Shown in pieces: positions 15,420-21,858 of a stretch of DNA of 32,071 nt. The stretch comes from an uncultured Oscillospiraceae bacterium. Its GTDB lineage: Bacteria; Bacillota; Clostridia; Oscillospirales; Oscillospiraceae. The stretch lies in contig CANRFN010000054.1 in NCBI GenBank assembly GCA_947629915.1, forward strand, positions 1 through 32,071, given 5' to 3'. Position 1 is the first letter of the stretch. Each line of letters opens with the position of its first letter. The translations under genes were made by a program, and so were the position numbers. Under the pieces are notes generated by a model, which was given only the letters and a program-made list of their open reading frames with translations, was not told where the DNA came from and did no database searches.

Positions 15420-15848
15420 CTATTTTCTCTCCGAGGAGACTGCCGTGAGCCAGTGCTCTCGTCCATTCGCTTTCATCTCACAGACCTCCACATCATCTTC
15501 CGGGAAAACAGGGAGGTTTTCCCTGGTGTACAGCACGTAGTAGTTGTCTGTGCGCAGCATGGCCTCCGCAAGCTCCTCGAGTTCCATGTAATATTGCGGT
15601 TCCCCCAGGAATACGACACAATCATGCAATCGTCTCAGCTGGTGTTCCCAGTACCAATAAGACAATGCGGCACAGGGCTTGTCGCCGGAGACGTTGATGC
15701 CGCTGTCTGTGGGAAAATCAGTGTAGTCGTTCATCATCTCGTACAGCGCCGTCTTGCCCGTCCCGCTGTTTCCCCGGACAAGGGTGATCCGCTTGTGAAG
15801 GTCTAGGCGGTATACCACATTCCGGTTGCTCACTTCCACATGGCACAT
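15420..15848 (-). CDS. Short P-loop NTPase-like protein
   Basis: 142 residues from the ATG at 15848. This start has GAGGAG 11 nt upstream and lies 16 nt after the DUF4869 stop; the longer ATG at 15887 overlaps the upstream gene and has no site. Walker A is GNSGTGKT (about 26-33), after a beta-strand ITLVR. A possible Walker B-like strand is CVVFLGEP, and a conserved-looking TDNYYVLYTRENLP lies near the C-terminus. Too short for a complete AAA+ fold; either a minimal P-loop protein or a C-terminally shortened member of a larger family. I recall similar P-loop proteins beside DUF4869 genes in Clostridia, which supports a functional pair, role unknown. Confidence 0.7.
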   Translation of the reverse strand: MCHVEVSNRNVVYRLDLHKRITLVRGNSGTGKTALYEMMNDYTDFPTDSGINVSGDKPCAALSYWYWEHQLRRLHDCVVFLGEPQYYMELEELAEAMLRTDNYYVLYTRENLPVFPEDDVEVCEMKANGREHWLTAVSSERK

Positions 15849-15864
15849 GTCTTTCCCACACTCC

Positions 15865-16320
15865 TCAAACGTATCTGCCGGCCTCATAGATGAGATCGTG
15901 CGCGTTCTTTACGACCTTCCCTGTATTCAACACTCTGATTTTGAATTCGCCCTGCTCAAACTCCATGAAGTGCCGCAGGTTCACCACCACTTTCTTCTTT
16001 TCCGCAATTCTCAAGAGCCATTTGGCACAGTTGTCTCCACAGTTTGAGGCGTTGAACACATGGGCAGGGTCGTTGTCTATCAGGATGAGTGTCTTCACCC
16101 CGCCAGACAGCCTTGTGGAACTCATATATCCGAAAACCGGGCTCCAAATGGCCCTCTCATCGACCACTTCGGATTTGTCCACCGCCCGTATCATCTCCCT
16201 GGACAGAGGCTTCGTGATCCACCGGTCCTGATAGGTGTTGTTAAAAAACAATTTCGTATTCAGAATTACGTCCGGCATGTCCCCGTAGAATATATTCAGC
16301 GTGCAGTATCGCTCTCCCAC
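15865..16320 (-). CDS. DUF4869-like protein, copy 1, eroded start codon
   Basis: Member of a Firmicutes family I recognise as DUF4869 (about 145 residues, function unknown). Conserved core: NTYQDRWITKPLSREM, DKSEVVDERAI, SGGVKTLILIDNDP, NCGDNCAKWLLRIAE, VNLRHFMEF and RVLNTGKVV. The position that is ATG in copy 2 is ACG here (16302-16300). The only in-frame start is a GTG six codons upstream (16320), inside what was the ribosome binding region. Translation is therefore doubtful or reduced. Downstream the P-loop gene follows after 16 nt. No signal peptide or membrane span. Confidence 0.7.
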   Translation of the reverse strand: MGERYCTLNIFYGDMPDVILNTKLFFNNTYQDRWITKPLSREMIRAVDKSEVVDERAIWSPVFGYMSSTRLSGGVKTLILIDNDPAHVFNASNCGDNCAKWLLRIAEKKKVVVNLRHFMEFEQGEFKIRVLNTGKVVKNAHDLIYEAGRYV

Positions 16321-16406
16321 AATTTATACCATTTTATGACAGCTCCGTATTGCCTGACTCTCTCCATCATGCGTCTTCGTGCCTCCTGAAGCACCCGAGC
16401 GTCTCC
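16321..16406. repeat. Duplicated spacer between DUF4869 copies
   Basis: 86 nt separating copies 2 and 1. It shares recognisable blocks (around ATTCCAT, CTCTCCATCATGCG and GCACC) with the 88-nt spacer at 16845-16932. The array thus arose by tandem duplication of gene plus spacer, with a unit of about 530-540 nt. Confidence 0.55.
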
Positions 16407-16844
16407 TCACACATATCGGCCGGCCTCGTATATGAGGTCGTGGGCGTTCTTTACGACCTTCCCCGTATTCAACACCTTGATTTTGAACTCGCCCTTCCCG
16501 AAATTCATGAAATGCCGCAGGTTGATCACCACTTTCTTCTTTTCCGCGATCTTCAAGAGCCACTTGGCGCAGTTGTCTCCGCAGTTTGAGGCATTGAACA
16601 CATGGGCAGGATCGTTGTCTATCAGGATGAGCGTCTTCACCCCGCCAGACAGTTTTTCGGGACTCATAATTCCGAAGATCGGGCTGATGATAGCCCTCGC
16701 ATCGAAGACTTCAGACTTGTCCACGTCTCGGATCATATCTCTGGACAGCGGCTTCGTGATCCACTGATCCTTGTAGACGTTGTCGAAAAACACGTCTGTA
16801 TTGCGAATCACATCAGGCATGTCCCCATAGTATATATTCAGCAT
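16407..16844 (-). CDS. DUF4869-like protein, copy 2
   Basis: 145 residues, begins MLNIYYGDMPD at an ATG with GGAGG 10 nt upstream. It is the only copy with both a canonical start and a good ribosome site. Core motifs as in copy 1: DQWITKPLSRDM, DKSEVFDARAI, SGGVKTLILIDNDP, NCGDNCAKWLLKIAEKKK and VLNTGKVVKNAHDLIYEAGRYV. Two cysteines in the NCGDNC segment are kept in all copies (CGNNC in copy 3) and could bind a metal or form the active site. Soluble, no membrane segment. Function unknown; nearby P-loop NTPase is the likely partner. Confidence 0.8.
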   Translation of the reverse strand: MLNIYYGDMPDVIRNTDVFFDNVYKDQWITKPLSRDMIRDVDKSEVFDARAIISPIFGIMSPEKLSGGVKTLILIDNDPAHVFNASNCGDNCAKWLLKIAEKKKVVINLRHFMNFGKGEFKIKVLNTGKVVKNAHDLIYEAGRYV

Positions 16845-16932
16845 GCAGTATTACCTCCACCACAGTTTATTCCATCCGACTCTCCAATCATGCGCCTTCC
16901 AGCATCCCGATAAGCACACGCAAAAGCCCTTC

Positions 16933-17367
16933 TCACATAAAGTCGCCAACCCCAAACACAAAGTCTCCCATGTTTCGTATGATTTTCCCCGTATTCAATA
17001 CTCGGATTTTGAATTCGTCACTCCCAAAGTCCATCAGATGCCAAAGGTTGATCACCACCTTCTTCTCGGCAATCTTCAAAAGCCACTTCGCACAGTTGTT
17101 CCCGCAATAGGAGGCACTGAATATGTGGCTCGGATCGTTGTCTATCAGGATCAGTGTCTTCACGCCGCCGGAGAGTCTTGTGGGGCTCATATACCCGAAG
17201 ACAGGACTCCAAATGGCCCGTTCATCGATCACTTCGGATTTGTCCACGTCCCGAATCATATCCCTAGACAGCGGCTTCGTGATCCACCGGTCCTTATAAG
17301 TATTGTTAAAATACAGTGATGCATCAAAGATTGCACCCGGCATGTCCTCGCAAAATACATTTAACAA
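16933..17367 (-). CDS. DUF4869-like protein, copy 3, TTG start
   Basis: 144 residues. The first codon aligned with the ATG of copy 2 is TTG, with no strong ribosome binding site, so this promoter-proximal copy is probably weakly translated. The start codon lies in a small inverted repeat (TTAAC-TATT-GTTAA) that could hide it. Core motifs are kept (DRWITKPLSRDM, SGGVKTLILIDNDPSH, YCGNNCAKWLLKIAEK, RVLNTGKII), but the C-terminus (GDFVFGVGDFM) has diverged. It begins the transcription unit that reads through copies 2 and 1 to the P-loop gene. Confidence 0.75.
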   Translation of the reverse strand: MLNVFCEDMPGAIFDASLYFNNTYKDRWITKPLSRDMIRDVDKSEVIDERAIWSPVFGYMSPTRLSGGVKTLILIDNDPSHIFSASYCGNNCAKWLLKIAEKKVVINLWHLMDFGSDEFKIRVLNTGKIIRNMGDFVFGVGDFM

Positions 17368-17407
17368 TAGTTAACGTCTCTCAATCTGTTTGAAGCTTGC
17401 TTCATCG

Positions 17408-17436
17408 ATTCTATATTATTTTCATTTGCAAGTCAA
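17408..17436 (-). promoter_or_regulatory. Promoter of the DUF4869 island
   Basis: Minus strand TTGACT (17436-17431), 17-nt spacer, TAGAAT (17413-17408), in AT-rich DNA unlike its GC-rich neighbours. Start of transcription is expected near 17400, 33 nt before the copy-3 TTG. Confidence 0.75.
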
Positions 17437-18556
17437 GAACAATTTTTGCTCTCGCCGCATTTCTGCCGAAATGCAACGCCGCCCGGACTTCCCGTCCGGG
17501 CGGCGTTGTGCTTGATCTGCCTATTCTGCTGTCTGCTTCTTCTGGAGTCTCTGGATCTCCCGCTCCACTGCGTCTACCTCCTCGCCCTGGGTGATGCCCC
17601 AGTCCTCCCGGAGATTGACTCTGCTCTTGGTCCATCTCAATCGCCTTGGGAATGTCCCCCATGCGCTCATACAACTGGGCCATGGCCTGGATGGGGTCCA
17701 CAAAGGCTTTGGGATGGGTCTGCAGCCGCCGGGCCTCCCGGTAGCAATCGAGAGCCCGATCATACTGCTGGTGGAAGGCATAGCCGTCTCCCAGGCTGGA
17801 CCAGGCCATCCAGTCCTCCGGATAGTCCCGGACCATCTGCTCCCAGAGTTCCAGCGCCCGGGCACCGTCTCCCTTGGCGAAGGCGATCCTGGCCCGGTAG
17901 TCCAGGACGCGGAAGGTGTGGTTGATGCGGGCGAGCTTGTCGCAGCACGCCTCCGCCTCGGCATAGCGCCGGTCCTGGATGAGGCCGTCCATCAGCCAGA
18001 GATAGGCCCGCCAGTTGTCCGGGTGCTGGGCAATGAAGGCCTGGTACCAGTCGATGTAGTCCGTGTGGGGATACGCATACCAATCCTGGCACATCACGCC
18101 CACGGCATCTGCCAGCTCCCCATAGGCGTCCCTGCTATCCGGATCCAGCTGGATAGCCTCCTTGGCATAGTACTCCGCCTGTCTCCGGTGGGACTGGGCC
18201 TTGAAGTTCTCGATCCACGCCAGGATCAGCCGCACCTCGCTGTTCTTCGGCTCCCGGCGGGCCTTGTCCTGGAGAAACGCCACCTCCCGGTCCAGTACCG
18301 CGTCCTCCACCTCCCGGCTCTCATACAGCATGTTGCGGATCCGGGTGATGCGCTGCTCGTCTGTGAGGGCAAAGAGCTCGTCTATGGTTACCCCGAAGTA
18401 CGCGGAGATACTGGGCAGCAGGGCGATGTCCGGGAGAGCGGCGTTATTCTCCCACTTGCTCACCGCCTGGCTGGTGACACCCAGCGCCGCGGCCACGGTC
18501 TCCTGGGTAAGTCCCCGCTGGGTGCGGAGGTTCTTGATCTGATTTCCAATTTCCAT
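17411..18556 (-). CDS. XRE-family HTH regulator with TPR repeats, shifted C-terminus
   Basis: N-terminal Cro/CI-type helix-turn-helix (about 1-65: LTQETVAAALGVTSQAVSKWE), then a linker and several TPR-like helical pairs (about 110-300). This architecture is common in Clostridia, where the TPR part may bind a peptide or partner protein. Ribosome binding site AAAGGCGG. After about residue 310 (IEMDQEQ) the long frame becomes Gly/Pro/Arg-rich and runs through a hairpin and the next promoter. The natural C-terminus (VNLREDWGITQGEEVDAVEREIQ, written here as the segment just before 17521) lies in another frame ending at 17521. One extra base near 17615-17640 would explain this; the original stop is then at 17521. 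Confidence 0.8.
   Translation of the reverse strand: MEIGNQIKNLRTQRGLTQETVAAALGVTSQAVSKWENNAALPDIALLPSISAYFGVTIDELFALTDEQRITRIRNMLYESREVEDAVLDREVAFLQDKARREPKNSEVRLILAWIENFKAQSHRRQAEYYAKEAIQLDPDSRDAYGELADAVGVMCQDWYAYPHTDYIDWYQAFIAQHPDNWRAYLWLMDGLIQDRRYAEAEACCDKLARINHTFRVLDYRARIAFAKGDGARALELWEQMVRDYPEDWMAWSSLGDGYAFHQQYDRALDCYREARRLQTHPKAFVDPIQAMAQLYERMGDIPKAIEMDQEQSQSPGGLGHHPGRGGRRSGAGDPETPEEADSRIGRSSTTPPGREVRAALHFGRNAARAKIVLDLQMKII
17474..17508. repeat. 35-nt perfect hairpin, right copy flanking the DUF4869 island
   Basis: Same 15-bp stem as at 15382-15416, loop TTCCC. It lies just past the original stop of the HTH-TPR gene (17521), so it probably terminates that gene. Confidence 0.8.
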
Positions 18557-18724
18557 TCGTAATACCGCCTTTCACTTGCTGTCCGGACATCCTTAGGATA
18601 CCAGATTTGCCGGCAAAAACAATGGCGGCGTGTTCAATGCGGTTCAACCGGCAGTTGGATTCGGACCGCTTCTCGGACTGCCCACGAAACATGCATTGCC
18701 ACAGCTCCAATCCAGCCCAAAAGT

Positions 18725-18751
18725 CTTAACAAGTCTTCACAGGTATTAAAA
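18725..18751. promoter_or_regulatory. Direct repeats, possible response-regulator site
   Basis: CTTAACA-AGT-CTTCACA-GGT-ATTAAAA, three heptamers at 10-bp spacing, 26 nt upstream of the -35. This resembles tandem binding sites of OmpR/PhoB-type regulators (TTAACA boxes). Tentative. Confidence 0.3.
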
Positions 18752-18776
18752 AAGTCATAAGTTTACCTCCCCTCCC

Positions 18777-18806
18777 TTGACGGTTTTCCCGGAAACGCAC
18801 TATAAT
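18777..18806 (+). promoter_or_regulatory. Promoter of the membrane-protein gene
   Basis: TTGACG (18777-18782), 18-nt spacer, TATAAT (18801-18806). Confidence 0.8.
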
Positions 18807-18942
18807 TCAGGTGCTTTCTGAAGGAACAAAGGGGTCCGTGGAGAGTCTGGGAGATACGGTCTTCCGTCGGATTCCCGGTACAATCAGAGGGCAACGCGCA
18901 GGTTTTTCACATGGGAGCACTTTCTCAAGGAGGGGAAGCATC

Positions 18943-19425
18943 ATGCAGAAGAGGCAGTTCATCGTCATCACGTTCTTTCTCAGCATCGGTCTGTGGATTG
19001 GGCAATTTCCTATGATCCACCAGAACTTCATGTACTCCGAGGACATCATGTACTTGCTCTGGTCTGACGCATCGTACAAATCGCCGCTGCTTCTGAGCCT
19101 TCTGGACAACGTATTCGGAAGGACTGCTCTGCTGGCCATGTTATTGCTGCCGATTGTCTCTGTGGTAGGCTGCTTCCTCGAAAAAGAGCACGTCAAAGTG
19201 GCCACAGTGGTTTGCGGCATATGCCTGATCTTCGGCGCCGTTATCCTTGCGGACAGCCTTACCAGTTTCCTGGCCACAGCCAACCGTGCGCATGTGGTCA
19301 CTCCGCAATATCCTTCTTATACAACGGTGTCTTATCAGACGGAGCTGATTCATTTCATTGGCGCAGGTCTCATCGTCTTCTTGAACACATTGGGACTGAA
19401 GGCACAAACCGCTGTACATGCGTAA
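18943..19425 (+). CDS. Small polytopic membrane protein, unknown function
   Basis: 160 residues from the ATG at 18943, chosen because AAGGAGGGG is 9 nt upstream. Four hydrophobic segments (about 5-22, 58-75, 84-105, 133-152) with an extracellular-looking loop rich in Tyr/Ser between spans 3 and 4. No family recognised. Monocistronic: strong promoter before it and a classical terminator after it. Confidence 0.7.
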   Translation: MQKRQFIVITFFLSIGLWIGQFPMIHQNFMYSEDIMYLLWSDASYKSPLLLSLLDNVFGRTALLAMLLLPIVSVVGCFLEKEHVKVATVVCGICLIFGAVILADSLTSFLATANRAHVVTPQYPSYTTVSYQTELIHFIGAGLIVFLNTLGLKAQTAVHA

Positions 19426-19431
19426 GCATCG

Positions 19432-19464
19432 AAGCCGCCTGGGTTGTAGCCCAGGCGGCTTTTC
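19432..19464 (+). terminator. Intrinsic terminator
   Basis: AAGCCGCCTGGG / CCCAGGCGGCTT, a 12-bp perfect stem with a 6-nt loop, followed by TT(T)C. Confidence 0.85.
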
Positions 19465-19508
19465 ATCTGAACCGACACATTTCAGGAATTGTAACCCGCA
19501 TTTTCTCC

Positions 19509-19538
19509 TTGACAGCCTCCCTCCAAGTGCACTATAAT
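19509..19538 (+). promoter_or_regulatory. Consensus promoter upstream of larC
   Basis: TTGACA (19509-19514), 18-nt spacer, TATAAT (19533-19538). Both hexamers are perfect sigma-A consensus, so initiation should be strong and control must lie downstream. Confidence 0.85.
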
Positions 19539-19544
19539 GCGTTC

Positions 19545-19657
19545 GGTTCCGCTGAAGCGGGCCGTCCGGCACTGAAGTGCTCTGCAAGTTTTCAATTTGA
19601 ATTGCGTACTATGAAGGTATGCGTTTTCCCTGGGAAGGGACAACGCATGCTTTTTTT
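19545..19657 (+). ncRNA. Structured leader RNA ending in an intrinsic terminator
   Basis: From the expected transcript start to a T-rich terminator lies about 110 nt with three short hairpins. Two have UGAA tetraloops (CCGC-TGAA-GCGG at about 19548-19560 and GCAC-TGAA-GTGC at about 19570-19581); the third is CAAT-TTGA-ATTG. The terminator stem is GTATGCGTT / AACGCATGC (about 19617-19650) with inner TCCC/GGGA and a run of seven T. It precedes the larC ribosome site by about 35 nt. It fits a riboswitch-like attenuator or a small RNA; I do not recognise a known class. Confidence 0.5.
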
Positions 19658-19705
19658 CTTTGGCATGCGGATCATCCGATTCAATTTTCAGGAGGCGGTA
19701 TGAAA

Positions 19706-21103
19706 ATGAGAACCCTGTATTTGGACTGCGGAATGGGCGCCGCAGGGGATATGCTGACAGCTGCGCTGTTGGAGCTTCTGCCGGACCCGGACCGATTTGT
19801 GGACAAGCTGAACGCTCTCGGCATCCCCGGCGTGGAATTTCGCCGTGAGAAGGCTGTGAAGAGCGGCATCACCGGCACCCACATGTCTGTCCTCGTCCAC
19901 GGTGTGGAAGAGGAAGTAGAGGATCACGGCCACGAGCATCACCACGATCATGATCACGAACACCACCACGGCCATGAACACGAGCACCTGGATCATCACG
20001 ACCAAGAGCATGACCATGAGCACTCTGACCATCATGACCATCCCCACGACCATGATCACGAACACGATCACTTGGACCATGACGACCTTGCGCCAGACCA
20101 TGTCCACGAGCACCACCATGATCACGATCACGACCACACCCATGACCATGACCATTCCCACCACCATCACAGCGGGATGCACGACATCGAGCACATCGTT
20201 GCGGATCTGAAGCTTCCCGAAAAGGAGAAAAAAGATGTTCTCGCGGTGTACGGGCTGATCGCCGAGGCGGAGAGCCACGCACACGGCGTCCCCATCTCCG
20301 AGATCCACTTCCACGAAGTCGGGACAATGGACGCGGTGGCAGACATCACGGCGGTCTGCCTGCTAATGGACGAGCTGGCGCCGGATGAGGTGGTCTGCTC
20401 CCCCGTGCACGTCGGGTGCGGCCATGTCCACTGCGCCCACGGGATCCTGCCCGTCCCGGCGCCCGCCACGGCATACATTCTCCAAGGGGTGCCCACCTAT
20501 GGCGTGGCTATCCAGGGAGAACTGTGCACGCCAACCGGCGCCGCGCTGCTCAAGCACTTTGTCTCCCGCTTTGGCGACATGCCCGTGATGAAGACCCTGG
20601 CCATCGGCTACGGCATGGGCAAAAAGGACTTTGGAATGGTGAACTGCGTCCGTGCTCTGCTCGGCGAGGGCCAGGATAAGACGGACACGGTCCTGGAGCT
20701 CTCCTGCAATGTAGATGATATGACCGCTGAGGAGATCGGCTTTGCCATGGACCGGCTTTTTGAGGGCGGCGCCAACGAAGTCTACACCGTTCCCATCGGC
20801 ATGAAGAAATCCCGCCCCGGCACACTGATTCGGGTCATGTGCAAAGAGCAGGACCGGGAGAAGATGCTGCACCTGATCTTCCAATACACCTCCACCATCG
20901 GGGTGCGGGAGGCACAGACCCATCGGTATGTCCTGGACCGCCGGATGGAGATGGTGGAGACCCCGTACGGACCCGTCCGCCGCAAGATCTCGTCCGGCTA
21001 CGGCGTCGCCCGGACCAAGTACGAGTATGAGGACCTGGCCAAGATCGCATGTGAGCAGGGACGCAGCATCGAAGAAGTGAAGAAGCTACTTGAGAGCATC
21101 TGA
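19706..21103 (+). CDS. larC: LarC, nickel-pincer cofactor biosynthesis protein (Ni insertion)
   Basis: About 465 residues. Start at ATG 19706 (GGAGG 10 nt upstream; family N-terminus MRTLYLDCGMGAAGDM), with ATG 19700 as alternative. LarC (DUF111) is a CTP-dependent cyclometallase that inserts nickel into the pincer nucleotide used by lactate racemase LarA and related enzymes. Visible: YLDCGMGAAGDM at the N-terminus, HFHEVGTMDAVADI, a PTGAALLK segment and CNVDDMTAEEIGFAMDRL. Between about 70 and 160 there is a long His/Asp-rich insertion (HDHDHEHHH-like), probably storing or buffering nickel. Encoded in one frame, unlike Lactobacillus larC1/larC2. LarA, LarB and LarE are not in the window. Confidence 0.93.
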   Translation: MRTLYLDCGMGAAGDMLTAALLELLPDPDRFVDKLNALGIPGVEFRREKAVKSGITGTHMSVLVHGVEEEVEDHGHEHHHDHDHEHHHGHEHEHLDHHDQEHDHEHSDHHDHPHDHDHEHDHLDHDDLAPDHVHEHHHDHDHDHTHDHDHSHHHHSGMHDIEHIVADLKLPEKEKKDVLAVYGLIAEAESHAHGVPISEIHFHEVGTMDAVADITAVCLLMDELAPDEVVCSPVHVGCGHVHCAHGILPVPAPATAYILQGVPTYGVAIQGELCTPTGAALLKHFVSRFGDMPVMKTLAIGYGMGKKDFGMVNCVRALLGEGQDKTDTVLELSCNVDDMTAEEIGFAMDRLFEGGANEVYTVPIGMKKSRPGTLIRVMCKEQDREKMLHLIFQYTSTIGVREAQTHRYVLDRRMEMVETPYGPVRRKISSGYGVARTKYEYEDLAKIACEQGRSIEEVKKLLESI

Positions 21104-21460
21104 TGAAACAGCGGCTTTAGCGCAGGTTCCCGGACCGTGCAGCTTCCAAGCACCCAGGTGAATGTGCCTTCAGACCGCTGGGCTGTTCAGGGCCTCATCA
21201 ACGTGATGTTCTTCACCTTCCCAAACGGTCTGCCAAAGTTCACCCCATGAGGACAACGCATACAACCAGATGAATACCGCCACCGGCGCCACCCTGGATT
21301 TCTGATCACGCACAACATGCGCAAACGGTCTGAGGCCTCTCCTGGTCTCAGACCGTTTGCCTCTTTCTGGCCAGTTCTGACCCTTCTGTGCAAGCGCCAA
21401 GGGAAAAACTGATCAGCTGGCTGGAACGTCCACTGGGGCTGTCCAGAAGCAGCGCGAGGC
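21104..21460. other. Gene-free stretch with decayed coding traces
   Basis: No intact gene. A plus-strand stretch ending at a TGA near 21250 (WAVQGLINVMFFTF) looks like the remains of a membrane protein, but I cannot assign it. The 21280-21360 part shares CCACCCTGGATTTC and a following hairpin with 24225-24300. Confidence 0.35.
21321..21360. terminator. Long hairpin, repeated element copy A
   Basis: GCAAACGGTCTGAG / CTCAGACCGTTTGC, a 14-bp perfect stem with a 12-nt loop. Copy B is at 24261-24300. Possibly a terminator, though the T tail is poor. Confidence 0.6.
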
Positions 21461-21475
21461 ATGATGCCGTTGGAA

Positions 21476-21586
21476 ATTGAAAAGCTGGTTTTTGAGAGAG
21501 CTTTTTCTGTTGAAAAGTTGATTATTATAGGGCGATTTTCCATTGAAAAGTTGGATTTTTGATGGGTGAATTCCATTGAAAAGTTA
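21476..21586 (+). repeat. 33-nt-period direct repeats, first block (4 copies)
   Basis: Copies of [A/G]TTGAAAAG(T/C)T(G/A) begin at 21476, 21509, 21542 and 21575, exactly 33 nt apart. The sequence just before each later copy is also similar (TTTTCT, TTTTCC, ATTCC). In one frame the first three repeats read as 11-residue units (I/V)EKL...FS. Confidence 0.85.
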
Positions 21587-21765
21587 AGCTCGTAGGTAGT
21601 CCACTCCGTGAGAGCCTCAATAGGCCGTAGGATTGCGGCGACAAGTCAGTCGCACAGTCCCACGAGTCCAGTTGCCGCATCCCATGGCATCATTGTTGGA
21701 CGCCTTGTCCAAGCCCCTGTCTGACCGTCCTTCCAACCTCCTGAACCCACGCTTTCGGTCGAAAA

Positions 21766-21840
21766 TTTGAAAAGTTTGATTTTTCCGGCTATTTGATATT
21801 GAAAAGTTGCCTCTTTTGACGCATAATCCGATTGAAAAGT
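21766..21840 (+). repeat. 33-nt-period direct repeats, second block (3 copies)
   Basis: TTGAAAAGT copies begin at 21766, 21798 and 21831 (spacing 32 and 33). The last abuts the ribosome binding site of the AAA_14 ATPase gene, so the block occupies its 5' leader. The 180 nt between the blocks lack the motif. Confidence 0.8.
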
Positions 21841-21858
21841 GAAAGGAGGTGATTTGCC

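Larger units (their letters stand above)
18557..18942. other. Divergent intergenic region and leader
   Basis: Separates the HTH-TPR gene (-) from the membrane protein (+). It contains the promoter at 18777-18806, direct repeats upstream of it and a leader of about 130 nt. The 5' end of the leader (GTGCT, 18811-18815) could pair with AGCAC near the ribosome binding site. A GTG at 18811 opens the frame but would lie at or before the transcription start, so it is not used. Confidence 0.4.

Noticed and set aside
19706..21103. Programmed ribosomal frameshift in larC, as in Lactobacillus
   Set aside because: The gene is a single open frame covering both LarC1 and LarC2 parts.
21476..21840. 33-nt repeats taken as a CRISPR array
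   Set aside because: Only about 10-13 nt per unit are conserved, the rest of each unit is not a spacer of unrelated origin, and no cas genes are nearby.
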